A DNA stretch of 64,000 nucleotides from Curtobacterium sp. MCPF17_002 (GCF_003234115.2 NZ_CP126251.1:2356001-2420000), one strand, 5' to 3'. Shown: positions 8,652 to 17,797, counted from the first letter of the stretch. Numbers and translations: made by a program. The notes: generated by a model from the letters alone, not told the origin.

Positions 8652-10384
8652 TGCACCTCACTCGCTGCTGTCAGGCCCTGCGTGAACCCGAGCAGGACCA
8701 CTTTCTCATCGCTGCCCACCGGGGGCACGGAGAAGAGCAACTGGACGCCGTAGGTGGCGGTGATGCCCTTCGTGCTGGAGTCGACGCCGGACAGCGCCTT
8801 GACGGCGCCCTCGGTGTTGACCTCGGCGCCGGCTGCGGTGGGGGTCACCTTCTCGATCTCGTTGAGCTCGGCGGAGACGAGCGCGCCGGCTCCGTCGGTC
8901 GCGATCGCCAACGCGCTGTCCGCGGGGACCTCGGACGAGTACTCGATCTTCGCGGTGTCGGGGAGCGACTCGGACTTCTTGTCCTTGTACGCCTTGCCGA
9001 TCGTCGAGCGGAGACCGTCGCCCTCTGCCTGGAACAGCGACGCGTAGGCGCTGTCCTTGTCCTTCGACAGGATGTCGCCGTAGACGCGGCCGATCTGGTC
9101 GGGCGCGATCGAGAGCAGCTTCGTGTTCGGGGCGAGCAACGACGCACCGATCGACGTCGGTGCGAGGCTCGGGATCTTCGCGGCGGCCTCGAGTGACACG
9201 TCGTACGCGACCTTGTAGTCGTCGCGTGCGGAGTCCTGCACGAGCGTCAGGGCCTGCGGAGCGGACTTGGCGTCGCAGTCCTCCGCGACGACGGCGAACA
9301 CCGTACGGGGCCACGAGTCGGTCTGCTGCGGCAGCGCCACGCAGACCTGGCCGGCGGAGATCGACGGCGGGGCGTCCACGTCGGTGTCCTTGGCGCGGAT
9401 CGTGTAGTTGGCTTCCCGCAGCTCGAGCGCGGCGCCGGTGAAGCGACCGCCGGCGAGCCGCGCGTCGCGCGTCGCGTCCGCCTGCTTGGCGACGGCGGCG
9501 ACGCGGTCGACGATCCGGCTGATCTGCTGCTTGGTCGCGGCGGTCGGCTCGGTCTGGGTGGCGGCGCCGGTCGCGGTGGCGCTCGGCGTCGGGGACGCGG
9601 CGGATCCGCCCTGCGGCCAGTAGTCCGAGGAGCACCCGGCCAGGCCGAGCGCACCGACGAGGAGCACGGGGATCGCCACGAACGCACGACGACCACGACG
9701 TCCGCGGACGGGCACCTGCGCACCGGCCGCTGCGGCACGACGCGAGGCCCGCACGCGCGGAGGACGGGACCCGCCACTCCGACGACGGGGGCCACGGCCA
9801 CGGCGCTGGTGCACGAACGCCCAGACGAGCAGGACCAGACCGCCGACGAGGAACACGCCGCCGGCCACGAGGAGCGGCCCGACCGTGGGGGTCGCCGTGT
9901 CGCGCGGCCAGGTGACGGAGACGTCGCTCGGCGCCGCGGACGTGCCGTCGCCGACGATGATCACGGAGACGTCCTTCGGCAGGCGGACGGTGAACTGTCC
10001 CGCGCTGTCGTACTCCTGGTACCAGAGGTCGCTGCCGGCGGGGTCGGGCACGGTCGACTCCTTGCCCGTGGTCCGGCCGACGAGACGGTCCTGGTCGGCG
10101 TCGAAGCGCATCGTGGTGTGCTTCGCGTCACCGACCCAGGCCTCGACGTCGGTGGTCTTGCCGTAGGCGGCGAAGACCTTGCCCGATCCGGCGACGTTGA
10201 TGCGCTGGTACCCGGGGTTCGCGTTGAGGGTCGAGCCCGGGATGACCGTGACCGGCGCCGAGCTCTTCGAGGAGGATGCCGCGACGAGGGACGACGGTGG
10301 CTCGAACACGGTCCGTTGTCCGACCGCGAGCGCGACGAGCAGCAGACCGATGACGAAACTGACGATCGCCAGGACGAATCGCAC
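8648..10384 (-). CDS. Membrane protein with an internal lipoprotein signal (fusion-like), function unknown
   Basis: I do not recognise a characterised family for this 578-residue protein. Residues about 4-22 form an N-terminal transmembrane helix, followed by an external domain of about 140 residues. A second helix lies at about 170-195 (VGGLVLLVWAFV), then a very basic Arg-rich loop, then a third hydrophobic segment ending in a perfect lipobox, LGLAGC, with the cysteine at residue 251. About 325 residues that look extracellular follow. The segment from an internal GTG at 9715 reads as a complete lipoprotein signal, with an Arg-rich n-region, an h-region and LAGC. The gene starts at a GTG with GGGAGAA five bases upstream. 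A TATCCT -10 candidate lies at 10440-10445. It is translationally coupled to the thioredoxin gene. Confidence 0.75.
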   Translation of the reverse strand: MRFVLAIVSFVIGLLLVALAVGQRTVFEPPSSLVAASSSKSSAPVTVIPGSTLNANPGYQRINVAGSGKVFAAYGKTTDVEAWVGDAKHTTMRFDADQDRLVGRTTGKESTVPDPAGSDLWYQEYDSAGQFTVRLPKDVSVIIVGDGTSAAPSDVSVTWPRDTATPTVGPLLVAGGVFLVGGLVLLVWAFVHQRRGRGPRRRSGGSRPPRVRASRRAAAAGAQVPVRGRRGRRAFVAIPVLLVGALGLAGCSSDYWPQGGSAASPTPSATATGAATQTEPTAATKQQISRIVDRVAAVAKQADATRDARLAGGRFTGAALELREANYTIRAKDTDVDAPPSISAGQVCVALPQQTDSWPRTVFAVVAEDCDAKSAPQALTLVQDSARDDYKVAYDVSLEAAAKIPSLAPTSIGASLLAPNTKLLSIAPDQIGRVYGDILSKDKDSAYASLFQAEGDGLRSTIGKAYKDKKSESLPDTAKIEYSSEVPADSALAIATDGAGALVSAELNEIEKVTPTAAGAEVNTEGAVKALSGVDSSTKGITATYGVQLLFSVPPVGSDEKVVLLGFTQGLTAASEVQ

Positions 10385-10514
10385 GGATCTTCTCCCTACC
10401 GCGCCGGGGTGGGGGTGACGGCGCGCGAATCAGCGCCCCAGGATAGCGAGCGAGCCTGAGCAGCGCATCCTCCACCGCTGTCCGCGAACACAGCCGCCCG
10501 TCCGTGCTCGCCGC

Positions 10515-10520
10515 TAGGAT
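10515..10520 (+). promoter_or_regulatory. -10 box upstream of the large DivIVA-domain gene
   Basis: TAGGAT predicts transcription starting near 10527. The transcript would have a leader of about 40 bases containing the AGGAG ribosome site at 10558. Confidence 0.45.
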
Positions 10521-10568
10521 CGTGCCCGGGCCGGATCGGGCCCTCCGCCGAGCACACAGGAGCGACAC

Positions 10569-12407
10569 GTGGCGAACGACGAGGCCGAGTTCGGGAGCGA
10601 GCTGCGCGGGTACCGCCGCGACGACGTGGACCGTGCACTGAACGACCTGCGCCGCGAGCTCATCAAGTCGAACAACGACCGCGCGGACGCTGCGAAGGAG
10701 ATCCGACTCCTGCAGTCGCGCGTCTCCGAGCTGCAGGGCGAGCTCGACGAGGCCGGCACCCCGACGTACAGCGGACTCGGCACGCGCCTCGAGTCCACCC
10801 TCCGTGTCGCCGAAGAGCAGTCCACGCGACTCATCAGCCAGGCCGACATCGACGCCCAGCGACTCCGCGCGTCGAGCCGAGCCGAGGCGGAGCGCACCCT
10901 CCGTGAAGCCCAGGAAGAAGCGCGCGACACCCTCGAGGACGCCCGAACCCGCTCGACCAACGAGCTCACCCGCGCCCGCGCCGAGTCCGCCGACACCATC
11001 GAGCGTGCCCGCGCCGAGGCCGGCCTGCTCGTGCAGGACGCCCGCAACGAGGCCGCCGCACTCCGCGGTGCCGCCGTCACCGAGGCGGCCGAGGTCCGCT
11101 CCATCGCGATCCGTGAGACCAACGCGCAGCGTGCCCAGGTCGAGCACGAGGTCGCCGAGCTCCGCGAACTCGCCCAGCGCGAGTCCGCCGACGCCCGCCA
11201 GGCGTCCGCCGACCTCGACCGCGAGACCGAGCACCGTCGCAGTGTCTTCGAGGCGGACCACACCCGCCGGATCGAGGACCTCGACCTCGAGGAGCGCACC
11301 CGTCGTGACGCCCTCGAGCGTGAGGTCACCGAGGGCCGGGCAGCCTGGCACCGTGAACGCGACGAGGAGCAGCAGGCGCACGCGCTCGCGCTCGAGACCG
11401 GGCGCGCCGACCTCGCGGCCGAGGTCGACCGTCGCCGGGCCGAGCTCGAGACCGAACTGGCCGAGCGTCGTCGCGTCCTCGACGAAGAGCTCGCTGCTGC
11501 ACGTGCCGAGTGGGACCGCGAGCTCGCCGGCGCACGCACGGCGCTCGAGCAGGAGATCGAGGCGGCCCGCGCCCTGCTCCGCGTCGACGAGGAACAGACC
11601 CGCGCCGAGAACGAACGCCTGACGCAGGAGACCGCCGACCGCATCGCCCGCGAGCTCGACGAGCACGCCACACGCATCGAGCGGGAGCGCGCCGAGGCCG
11701 AGGCCGTGGCGGAACGGGCAGCACGCGAGCACGAGAACGAACTGGCCGCCAGGCGGGAGCGCGAGCATGCCGAGGTCGACACCGAGATCGCGGACCGCCG
11801 CACCGCCGAACTCGGCACGCTCGAGGCCGAGCGCACCGCGCTGCGCCAGGAGATCGACACCGCGCGCGCCGACCTGACGAAGGAGCGCGACGAGGTCCGC
11901 GCCGAGATCGCCCGTGAGCGCGACGAGGCACGGACGACCCTCGAGTCCGAGCTGGCCGCTCGCCGTGACGACGCCGAGCAGGACTACCTGCAGAAGCACC
12001 ACGAGACGGTCACGGAGACGCAGAAGTACCTCGACGAGGCGAACCTCCAGCTGGCCGAGGCGACGCGGCGGGCAGCCGAGGCGCGTGAGCGTGCGGAACG
12101 CCTGCAGCAGGAGGCCGACGACCTCGAGCGCACCAGCACCTCCGAGGCGCAGGAGCACGCGCGCACGATCGTCGCCGATGCGCAGGACCGTGTGCACAAG
12201 ATGGTCGCCGACGCCGAGGAGCGCACCGCCGCGGTCTTCGCCGAGGCGGAGGACCGCCTCGCCGCCATCCGCACCGAGCGCGATGCGGTGGCCGCCTACC
12301 TCGAGAACCTGCGCGGCGTGCTGACGCACGCCACGGGCCTGCTCGGGACGGCGCCGGAGGGCGCCGCCGCGGACGCCGCCGACGAGGACGCCGACGCCAC
12401 ACGCTGA
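10569..12407 (+). CDS. DivIVA-domain coiled-coil protein
   Basis: The 612-residue protein begins with FGSELRGYRRDDVDRALNDLRREL, the GYxxxxVDxxL pattern of the DivIVA membrane-curvature-binding N-terminus. Most of the rest is an almost unbroken Ala/Arg/Glu-rich coiled coil. Such scaffolds organise polar growth and cell-wall synthesis in actinobacteria. At 612 residues it is far longer than Wag31/DivIVA and resembles the Scy/FilP-type long coiled coils or the extra DivIVA-domain proteins of Microbacteriaceae. The GTG start has AGGAG six bases upstream. The gene is transcribed alone and ends against a palindrome shared with the convergent hydrolase gene. Confidence 0.8.
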   Translation: MANDEAEFGSELRGYRRDDVDRALNDLRRELIKSNNDRADAAKEIRLLQSRVSELQGELDEAGTPTYSGLGTRLESTLRVAEEQSTRLISQADIDAQRLRASSRAEAERTLREAQEEARDTLEDARTRSTNELTRARAESADTIERARAEAGLLVQDARNEAAALRGAAVTEAAEVRSIAIRETNAQRAQVEHEVAELRELAQRESADARQASADLDRETEHRRSVFEADHTRRIEDLDLEERTRRDALEREVTEGRAAWHRERDEEQQAHALALETGRADLAAEVDRRRAELETELAERRRVLDEELAAARAEWDRELAGARTALEQEIEAARALLRVDEEQTRAENERLTQETADRIARELDEHATRIERERAEAEAVAERAAREHENELAARREREHAEVDTEIADRRTAELGTLEAERTALRQEIDTARADLTKERDEVRAEIARERDEARTTLESELAARRDDAEQDYLQKHHETVTETQKYLDEANLQLAEATRRAAEARERAERLQQEADDLERTSTSEAQEHARTIVADAQDRVHKMVADAEERTAAVFAEAEDRLAAIRTERDAVAAYLENLRGVLTHATGLLGTAPEGAAADAADEDADATR

Positions 12408-12454
12408 CGCGCTGACGCGCTGACGCGCTGGCACGCTGGCACGCTGGCACGCCG
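12403..12454. repeat. 8-bp tandem repeats after the DivIVA-domain gene
   Basis: Three copies of GACGCGCT are followed by three copies of GGCACGCT. They start at the gene's stop codon. No gene is visible in this 172-bp gap. Confidence 0.8.
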
Positions 12455-12471
12455 CCATGTGCTGACGGCGG

Positions 12472-12507
12472 GCCGGCCTGGAGGCGCGCCACGCTCCTCC
12501 AGGCCGG
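12472..12507. repeat. Palindromic CTGGAGGC element (copy 3)
   Basis: GCCGGCCTGGAG pairs with CTCCAGGCCGGC across a 12-base loop. It lies between the convergent ends of the DivIVA-domain and hydrolase genes. Confidence 0.75.
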
Positions 12508-12579
12508 CTCACGTCCGTGACGTGACCGGTCCCGGAACAGCAGGTGGGTCGCCAGCCAGACCGGCAGGTGCGTCGGCTG

Positions 12580-13308
12580 CTAGAGCGGCAGGTGCGTCGG
12601 CAGCGGTGCGCTGCCCGGCACGACGAGGTCCGCGATCGCGTCGAGCACGATCCGCACGTACCGTTCCCCCACCCAGAGGTGCTTCGCACCCTCGACGGGG
12701 ACCACCCGCACGTTCGGCGCGATCGCGAAGCGGCGTGCCGCCTCGTCCGGCTGCAGGAAGTCGTCGTGCTCGGGCACCAGGGCGACGACCGGCACCGACG
12801 CGTCCGCCCAGCGGGCGAGTTCCTCGTCGGTGGTGCGGTGCAGCGGTGGCGACAGCAGGACCACGCCGGCGACCCGGCCGGCCTCGACGTGTTCGAGCGC
12901 GTGCTTGAGGACGACCTCGGTACCGAACGACCAGCCGACCAGCCACGGTGTCGGGAGTCCGCGCTCGACGACGTCGGTCACCGCGGCGCGGAGGTCGAAT
13001 CCCTCGGAGACGCCGTCACCGAACACGCCCTCGGACGTACCACGTGGTGAGGTCACCGAGCGGAAGTTGAAGCGGAGGACCGCGATGTCGGCAAGGGCGG
13101 GGAGCCGCGCGGCCGCCTTCTTGAGCACGTGGGAGTCCATGAAGCCGTGCGCGGTGGGCAGCGGGTGCAGGGTGACGATCGTGCCGCGCGCCGGTCGGTC
13201 GAGCGGCTCCGCCAGCTCGCCCACGAGCGTGAGGTGGTCGTCGGTCACGAGCTCGACGTCGGTGCGCCGCGCGGGCAGCTCCGTGTTCGAGCGGATCTCG
13301 TCGCTCAT
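12580..13308 (-). CDS. Alpha/beta hydrolase
   Basis: The 242-residue protein has an alpha/beta-hydrolase fold with no signal peptide. It shows the oxyanion region TLHPLPTAHGFMDSH, the nucleophile elbow GWSFGTE (Ser), an acid region VPEHDDFLQPDE and a C-terminal catalytic His in EGAKHLWVGE. It resembles the short dienelactone-hydrolase-like or KANL3/Tex30-type family of unknown substrate. The start ATG (13308, MSDEIRS) lies 20 bp after the stop of the small zinc-binding protein gene, so the two are probably co-transcribed. Confidence 0.85.
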   Translation of the reverse strand: MSDEIRSNTELPARRTDVELVTDDHLTLVGELAEPLDRPARGTIVTLHPLPTAHGFMDSHVLKKAAARLPALADIAVLRFNFRSVTSPRGTSEGVFGDGVSEGFDLRAAVTDVVERGLPTPWLVGWSFGTEVVLKHALEHVEAGRVAGVVLLSPPLHRTTDEELARWADASVPVVALVPEHDDFLQPDEAARRFAIAPNVRVVPVEGAKHLWVGERYVRIVLDAIADLVVPGSAPLPTHLPL

Positions 13309-13327
13309 GCCACGGTCCGGTCGGGGC

Positions 13328-13633
13328 TCATGCGATGCTCCAGCAGTGGTTGTGCCAGTGCCGGCGGGACGCCAGGTCGGCCTCGTCGCCGAGGACGCCG
13401 TCGGCACGCCAGACGACCACGTGCGCGATGCCCGGCATGACCGTGCCGCCGCAACCCGGGCAGACGTACTCCTTCAGCGCCGACGCCGCCGACACGGGCT
13501 GCACGAGGTACTCGCGCCCGCGACGGACCTCGGTGCGCTTCCAGGAGCTCATCAGCCGGTCGAGACCCGCTGGCTCCTCCTCAGGACCGAAGACGCGGCC
13601 ACGCGGACGCCGCGGCCGGTTGCTGCGCGGCAC
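13328..13633 (-). CDS. Small zinc-ribbon-like conserved actinobacterial protein
   Basis: This 101-residue basic protein starts MPRSNRPRRPRGR. It contains one CPGCGG knuckle (EYVCPGCGGTVMPGIAH) and a histidine/cysteine-rich end (RRHWHNHCW), which together could bind one zinc. Many actinobacteria carry a single copy of this family, often annotated without strong evidence as an ATP/GTP-binding protein. I see no P-loop, so that name is not supported. A GTG start at 13633 is used. The function is unknown. Confidence 0.75.
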   Translation of the reverse strand: MPRSNRPRRPRGRVFGPEEEPAGLDRLMSSWKRTEVRRGREYLVQPVSAASALKEYVCPGCGGTVMPGIAHVVVWRADGVLGDEADLASRRHWHNHCWSIA

Positions 13634-13645
13634 CCGTCCCGCCGA

Positions 13646-14659
13646 TCAGTACCAGTTGAAGGACTGGCTGTGTCCCCATGCGCCGCACGGCGTGCCGTAG
13701 ACACCCGAGATGTAGTTGAGACCCCAGGTGATCTGCGTCGCCGGGTTCGTCTGCCAGTCGGCGCCGGCCGAGGCCATCTTGCTGCCGGGCAGGGCCTGCG
13801 GAATGCCGTAGGCGCCGCTGGGGTTGTACGCGTTGACGCGCCAGCCGGACTCCTTGTTCCACAGGGAGACGAGGCAGTTGTACTGGTCGGTGCCCCAGCC
13901 GCGGGCGGTGACGAGCTGCTGCGCGATCGCCTGCGCGCTGCCCGGGTCGGGCGTCGCGGCGGTGGCGGCCAGGCTGTTCGACGCGGTGACCGGCTGGGCG
14001 GCCGACGCCGTGGCGGTGTCGGTGTCCGTGTCGGTCTCGACCTTGGGCTTCGCGACGACCTTCGGCTTCGGCACGGTGACCCCGTAGGCGTCGCGCGTGA
14101 CGTCGAACGCCGCGTAGGTGCCGTGCGCGGTGTAGTCCTGCGGAGCAGCCGGTGCCTTCACGAGCACGGGCGCGGAGACCGCCGCCTGCGCGACATCGGG
14201 CTGCATCGGGTTGAAGAGCGAACCGCCGACGAAACCGAAGACGGCGAAGAAGGACAGCGCCGGGATCGTCGCGCGCTTCCGCATGAAGGTGTTGACGCCA
14301 CGGATCGCGGTCGGCTTCGACGGAGCGGCGATCGCGCGGGCGCGGCGCTGCTTCACGATGCGCGGGTCGGACGGTGTCGCGGCACGAACGGCAGCCGAGG
14401 CGCCCGTCCGCGGTTCGGACACGCGGTTGGCCGCGACCGACCGGGGGGCGCTGCGCTGTTCTGAGGCGCTGCGCGGTCCGGGGGCGCTCACCGGGGCGGT
14501 CGGCACCGATGCCGTCGCCACCTGCGGGTTCGCCTGGAGGACCGAGTTCTCCGCCGTGCGGGTTCGGTTCAGTGCCGCGCGGCGCTCACCGGCGGCCGTG
14601 AGGCCGAGGTGCTCGCGGGTATCGCGGTCGGAGCTGGTGTTCGACGTGTGCCTGCCCAT
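13646..14659 (-). CDS. Secreted or membrane-anchored lytic transglycosylase-like protein
   Basis: The 337-residue protein has a long cytosolic Arg/Ala-rich N-terminus. One hydrophobic segment (about 132-160, ATIPALSFFAVFGFVGGSLF) acts as an anchor or late signal. A disordered external linker rich in Lys/Thr/Ala comes next. The C-terminal domain (about 245-337) is SLT/lysozyme-like, with catalytic glutamate in SLWNKESGWR and the helper motif NPSGAYGIPQALPGSKM. It should cleave or remodel peptidoglycan glycan strands outside the cell. The best-known relatives are aggregation-promoting-factor and Rpf-like C-terminal domains of actinobacteria. The gene is followed closely by the small zinc-binding protein gene. 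Confidence 0.85.
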   Translation of the reverse strand: MGRHTSNTSSDRDTREHLGLTAAGERRAALNRTRTAENSVLQANPQVATASVPTAPVSAPGPRSASEQRSAPRSVAANRVSEPRTGASAAVRAATPSDPRIVKQRRARAIAAPSKPTAIRGVNTFMRKRATIPALSFFAVFGFVGGSLFNPMQPDVAQAAVSAPVLVKAPAAPQDYTAHGTYAAFDVTRDAYGVTVPKPKVVAKPKVETDTDTDTATASAAQPVTASNSLAATAATPDPGSAQAIAQQLVTARGWGTDQYNCLVSLWNKESGWRVNAYNPSGAYGIPQALPGSKMASAGADWQTNPATQITWGLNYISGVYGTPCGAWGHSQSFNWY

Positions 14660-14719
14660 GAGTTCGACCAGGATAACGGAACGATCACGGAAAGCGAAGC
14701 ACCCGACACCAGCGCGTCG

Positions 14720-15268
14720 TCACCGGACAGCGAGCATGACCTCGACGACGGCGTCGAGCAGGGCGTCGACCTGGGCTTCGCGGTACCCACCGTGCTTCGG
14801 CCGGAAGACGATCGAGCGCACCTCGGTGAGGCTCAGCGGCTTGCCCTCACGGAAGTAGCCGCCGAGACGCTTGGCGAACGCGTCGACGTCCTTCGGGTGG
14901 TAGCCGGTGCCGAGGAAGCTGACCCGGCTGAACCGCTGCCCGTCGGGCCGCTCCAGTCGGTCGACCACGTCGGAGGCCTTCGAGCGCGCCTCGGCGTACC
15001 AGGCCTTCTGCCCGACGTCCGCCATCTCCCGCTCGCGCTCACGGGCGGCGAAGGCGTCCTCGAGCCGCTCGAGGGCCGCGTCGACGTGCGCGGTCGAGTA
15101 CCCGCCCTTCCGCATCGAGAACGCGGTCGCGCGGATCTTCGCCGCCTCGATCCCGGGAGCGCTGTCGTTCGCCGTGTAGGCGCGACGAGCGTCCTCGAGG
15201 AAGCGCTCGACCTCGTCGACGTCGTATCCGAGGGCGGAGCGGTCTGCGTTCGGGAAGGTGGTGGCCAC
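14720..15268 (-). CDS. Small DivIVA-domain protein
   Basis: This 182-residue protein repeats the DivIVA-type motif three times: GYDVDEVERFLEDAR near the N-terminus, GYHPKDVDAFAKRLGGYF in the middle and GGYREAQVDALLDAVV at the end, separated by coiled-coil-prone stretches. It lacks the long coiled coil of true DivIVA. I infer a polar or septal adaptor, without direct evidence. The GTG start (VATTFPNADR) is six bases after a CAGAAT -10 box, consistent with a leaderless message. The gene follows cdsA on the same strand after 64 bp but seems to have its own promoter. Confidence 0.8.
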   Translation of the reverse strand: MATTFPNADRSALGYDVDEVERFLEDARRAYTANDSAPGIEAAKIRATAFSMRKGGYSTAHVDAALERLEDAFAAREREREMADVGQKAWYAEARSKASDVVDRLERPDGQRFSRVSFLGTGYHPKDVDAFAKRLGGYFREGKPLSLTEVRSIVFRPKHGGYREAQVDALLDAVVEVMLAVR

Positions 15269-15274
15269 GGCGAC

Positions 15275-15280
15275 ATTCTG
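15275..15280 (-). promoter_or_regulatory. -10 box of a probable leaderless transcript for the small DivIVA-domain gene
   Basis: On the minus strand CAGAAT ends six bases before the GTG at 15268. This favours that start over any upstream codon. Confidence 0.45.
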
Positions 15281-15332
15281 CCAGGACCGGACCCTGGTGC
15301 CACCTGGACGCGCGGTGCACGTCACGCAGCAG

Positions 15333-16328
15333 TCAGTGGTTGATGACGAGGTAGAGCACGTACGCCACCGCGGACGACGGCAGGATGCTGTCGATCCGGT
15401 CGAGCAGCCCACCGTGACCCGGCAGGAACGACGAGATGTCCTTGATGCCGAGGTCCCGCTTGATCATCGACTCGGTCAGGTCGCCGAGCGTCGCCGAGCC
15501 GGAGATGAGCACGCCGAGGATGATGCCCGCCCACCACGGCAGCCCGAGCATGAGCCACGACACGATGATCCCGACGACGATGCTCGCCGCGACCGAGCCG
15601 GCGAAGCCCTCCCACGTCTTCTTCGGGCTGATCCGCGGCGCCATCGGGTGCTTGCCGAGGTTGAGCCCCGTCGCGTACGCACCGGTGTCGACCGCCACCA
15701 CCACCAGGATGAACGCGATCACCCACAGCTGACCGTCCCGCTGCGCCGACAGCAGCACCACGCAGGCGCCGAGCAACGTGATGTACGCCTGGACGAAGAG
15801 CCCGTTCGTCAGGTCGCGGAAGACGTTGCCCGCCGGCGGCTTCGGGTTCGTGAACGCGACCTCGACCAACCGCCAGAGGCTGATGAGGACGATGCCGCCG
15901 AGCAGGGTGAAGAGCGCCGGGATCTGGCCGCCGAGGAACGCGGCCGGCACGATCGCCACCGCCACCGCCACGCTCGGGATCCGCGGCACGTCGCGCCCCG
16001 CGAAGCGCATGGCGCTCGCGAGCTCGTACACACCGACGCCGAGCAGGAACGCCGCGACGACCATGAACGACGGCGTCCAGATGAGCAACGACCCGAGCAT
16101 GACGACGGCGAACGCCAGCGCGATGCCGATCGCCGCGGGCAGGTTGCGCCCGGTCCGTGCGGTCAGTGCCTCGTTGCGCGCGCCGAAGTCGGCCTTCCGT
16201 TGCCGGAGCTGCGCCTCGAAGTCCGTGCGGGCAGCTCGTGCCCGCGCATCGAAGTCCTGGCGCAGCCCCTTCGCGGAACGCTTCTGTGCTGTGGGGCGGT
16301 CATCGCCGCCCTGGTCTGGACGGGGCAT
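15333..16328 (-). CDS. cdsA: Phosphatidate cytidylyltransferase
   Basis: CdsA makes CDP-diacylglycerol from phosphatidic acid and CTP in the membrane, the branch point of phospholipid synthesis. The 331-residue protein has a charged cytosolic N-terminus (about 1-60), then about eight transmembrane helices. It ends with the family signature SATLGDLTESMIKRDLGIKD and LPGHGGLLDRIDS, where the conserved Asp residues bind metal. Its start ATG overlaps the frr stop by one base (TGATG), so it belongs to the rpsB-tsf-pyrH-frr-cdsA gene string. Confidence 0.95.
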   Translation of the reverse strand: MPRPDQGGDDRPTAQKRSAKGLRQDFDARARAARTDFEAQLRQRKADFGARNEALTARTGRNLPAAIGIALAFAVVMLGSLLIWTPSFMVVAAFLLGVGVYELASAMRFAGRDVPRIPSVAVAVAIVPAAFLGGQIPALFTLLGGIVLISLWRLVEVAFTNPKPPAGNVFRDLTNGLFVQAYITLLGACVVLLSAQRDGQLWVIAFILVVVAVDTGAYATGLNLGKHPMAPRISPKKTWEGFAGSVAASIVVGIIVSWLMLGLPWWAGIILGVLISGSATLGDLTESMIKRDLGIKDISSFLPGHGGLLDRIDSILPSSAVAYVLYLVINH

Positions 16329-16882
16329 CAGACCTCGAGGAGTTCGGCTTCCTTCTTCTTCAGCGCGTCGTCGATCTGATCGACGTGCTTCTTCGTCAGG
16401 CCCTCGAGGTCCTTGTCGCCACGCGAGATCTCGTCGTCGGAGATCTCACCCTTCAGCGCGTCGAGGTCGTCCTTCGCCCGGCGGCGGATGTTGCGGATGA
16501 CGACCTTGTGGTCCTCACCCTTGCTGCGCACGAGCTTCACGAACTCCTTGCGGCGGTCCTTCGTGAGCTCGGGGATCGTGACGCGCACGATCTCGCCGTC
16601 GTTCGACGGGCTGGCGCCGAGGTTCGGGAACGTCGCGATCGCGCGCTCGATCTCCTTGAGCGCCGACTTGTCGTACGGCGTCACGATGAGCGTGCGGGCC
16701 TCGGGCGTCTGCAGCGACGCGAGCTGCGCCAGCGGCGTCGGCGTGCCGTAGTACTCGACCGGGATCTTCTGGAAGAGCGCGGCGTTGATCCGGCCGGTTC
16801 GGACGGTCGAGAAGTCGTCCTTGGCGACCTCCACGGCCTTCGCCATCTTCTCGGTGGCTTCGGTCAGGACATCACTGATCAC
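16328..16882 (-). CDS. frr: Ribosome recycling factor
   Basis: RRF splits the post-termination ribosome with EF-G. The protein has 184 residues, essentially the standard length. It includes the diagnostic [29 protein letters not shown] and the C-terminal [14 protein letters not shown] helix region. It lies 47 bp downstream of pyrH and overlaps cdsA by one base. Confidence 0.97.
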   Translation of the reverse strand: MISDVLTEATEKMAKAVEVAKDDFSTVRTGRINAALFQKIPVEYYGTPTPLAQLASLQTPEARTLIVTPYDKSALKEIERAIATFPNLGASPSNDGEIVRVTIPELTKDRRKEFVKLVRSKGEDHKVVIRNIRRRAKDDLDALKGEISDDEISRGDKDLEGLTKKHVDQIDDALKKKEAELLEV

Positions 16883-16929
16883 GGTGGTTCTCCTTCGGTA
16901 CTGGCGTCGAGTCTAGTCAGCGGCCGGGG

Positions 16930-17649
16930 TCAGTTGCTGACCACGGTGCCGATGCGTTCGCCCCGGATCGCCGCTGCGACGTTGCCCTCGCCCTCCATGC
17001 CGAACACGTGCATCGGCATGCCGTTGTCCATGCAGAGCGAGAACGCGGTCGCGTCGACCACCTTGAGGCCCTTGAGGAGCGCGTCCTGGTAGGTGACGTG
17101 GTGCAGCTTCTCGGCGGTGGCGTCCTTCTTGGGGTCGGCGGTGTAGACGCCGTCGACGCCGTTCTTCGCGACGAGGACCTCGTGCGCGTCGATCTCGAGC
17201 GCACGCTGCGCAGCGACCGTGTCGGTGGAGAAGTACGGCAGCCCGGCACCCGCGCCGAAGATCACGATGCGGCCCTTCTCGAGGTGCCGCTCGGCGCGCC
17301 GCGGGATGTACGGCTCTGCGACCTGGGTCATGCTGATCGCCGACTGCACGCGCGTGGCGGCACCGGCCTGCTCGAGGAAGTCCTGCAGGGCGAGGGCGTT
17401 CATCACCGTGCCGAGCATGCCCATGTAGTCCGCGCGACCTCGGTCCATCCCGCGCTGCGAGAGCTCGGCGCCGCGGAAGAAGTTGCCGCCGCCGACGACG
17501 ATCGCGACCTCGACCTCCTGCGCCGCGACGGCGATCTCCTTCGCGATGGCGCTGATGACGTCCGGGTTCACCCCGAGCGAACCAGCACCGAACGCCTCCC
17601 CCGACAGCTTCAGCAGAACTCGGCGGCGTCCGGTCTTCTCGTTCGTCAT
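16930..17649 (-). CDS. pyrH: UMP kinase
   Basis: PyrH phosphorylates UMP to UDP. The 239-residue protein has the amino-acid-kinase fold with KLSGEAFG at the N-terminus, the nucleotide-binding [10 protein letters not shown] and the C-terminal [12 protein letters not shown] signature. It lies downstream of tsf, from which it is separated by 155 bp containing an intrinsic terminator, so it probably has its own promoter or receives read-through. Confidence 0.97.
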   Translation of the reverse strand: MTNEKTGRRRVLLKLSGEAFGAGSLGVNPDVISAIAKEIAVAAQEVEVAIVVGGGNFFRGAELSQRGMDRGRADYMGMLGTVMNALALQDFLEQAGAATRVQSAISMTQVAEPYIPRRAERHLEKGRIVIFGAGAGLPYFSTDTVAAQRALEIDAHEVLVAKNGVDGVYTADPKKDATAEKLHHVTYQDALLKGLKVVDATAFSLCMDNGMPMHVFGMEGEGNVAAAIRGERIGTVVSN

Positions 17650-17707
17650 GTGGTCGCACCCTTCGTCGAAATGTCTCGTGGGAATCTACCCGGCCGCAGC
17701 CGGTCCG

Positions 17708-17731
17708 GCGGAGGCGGGTCGCGCCTCCAGG
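17708..17731. repeat. Degenerate palindromic GGAGGC/GCCTCC element (copy 4)
   Basis: GGAGGCG and CGCGCCTCC face each other across three bases. They lie between tsf and pyrH, just beyond the tsf terminator. The element is much reduced compared with the other family members. Confidence 0.45.
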
Positions 17732-17754
17732 CCGGGTCCGCGCGTGTCAGCGCG

Positions 17755-17797
17755 CGAAAACGGGGCCAGGAACCGATGTGGTTCCTGACCCCGTCAC
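17755..17797 (-). terminator. Intrinsic terminator of tsf
   Basis: Read on the minus strand, GGGGTCAGGAACC pairs with GGTTCCTGGCCCC around a short loop, and GTTTTCG follows. It begins within a few bases of the tsf stop codon. Confidence 0.85.

Noticed and set aside
13328..13633. The name ATP/GTP-binding protein for the 101-residue gene.
   Set aside because: No P-loop or other nucleotide-binding motif is present. Only a zinc-ligand-like pattern can be seen.
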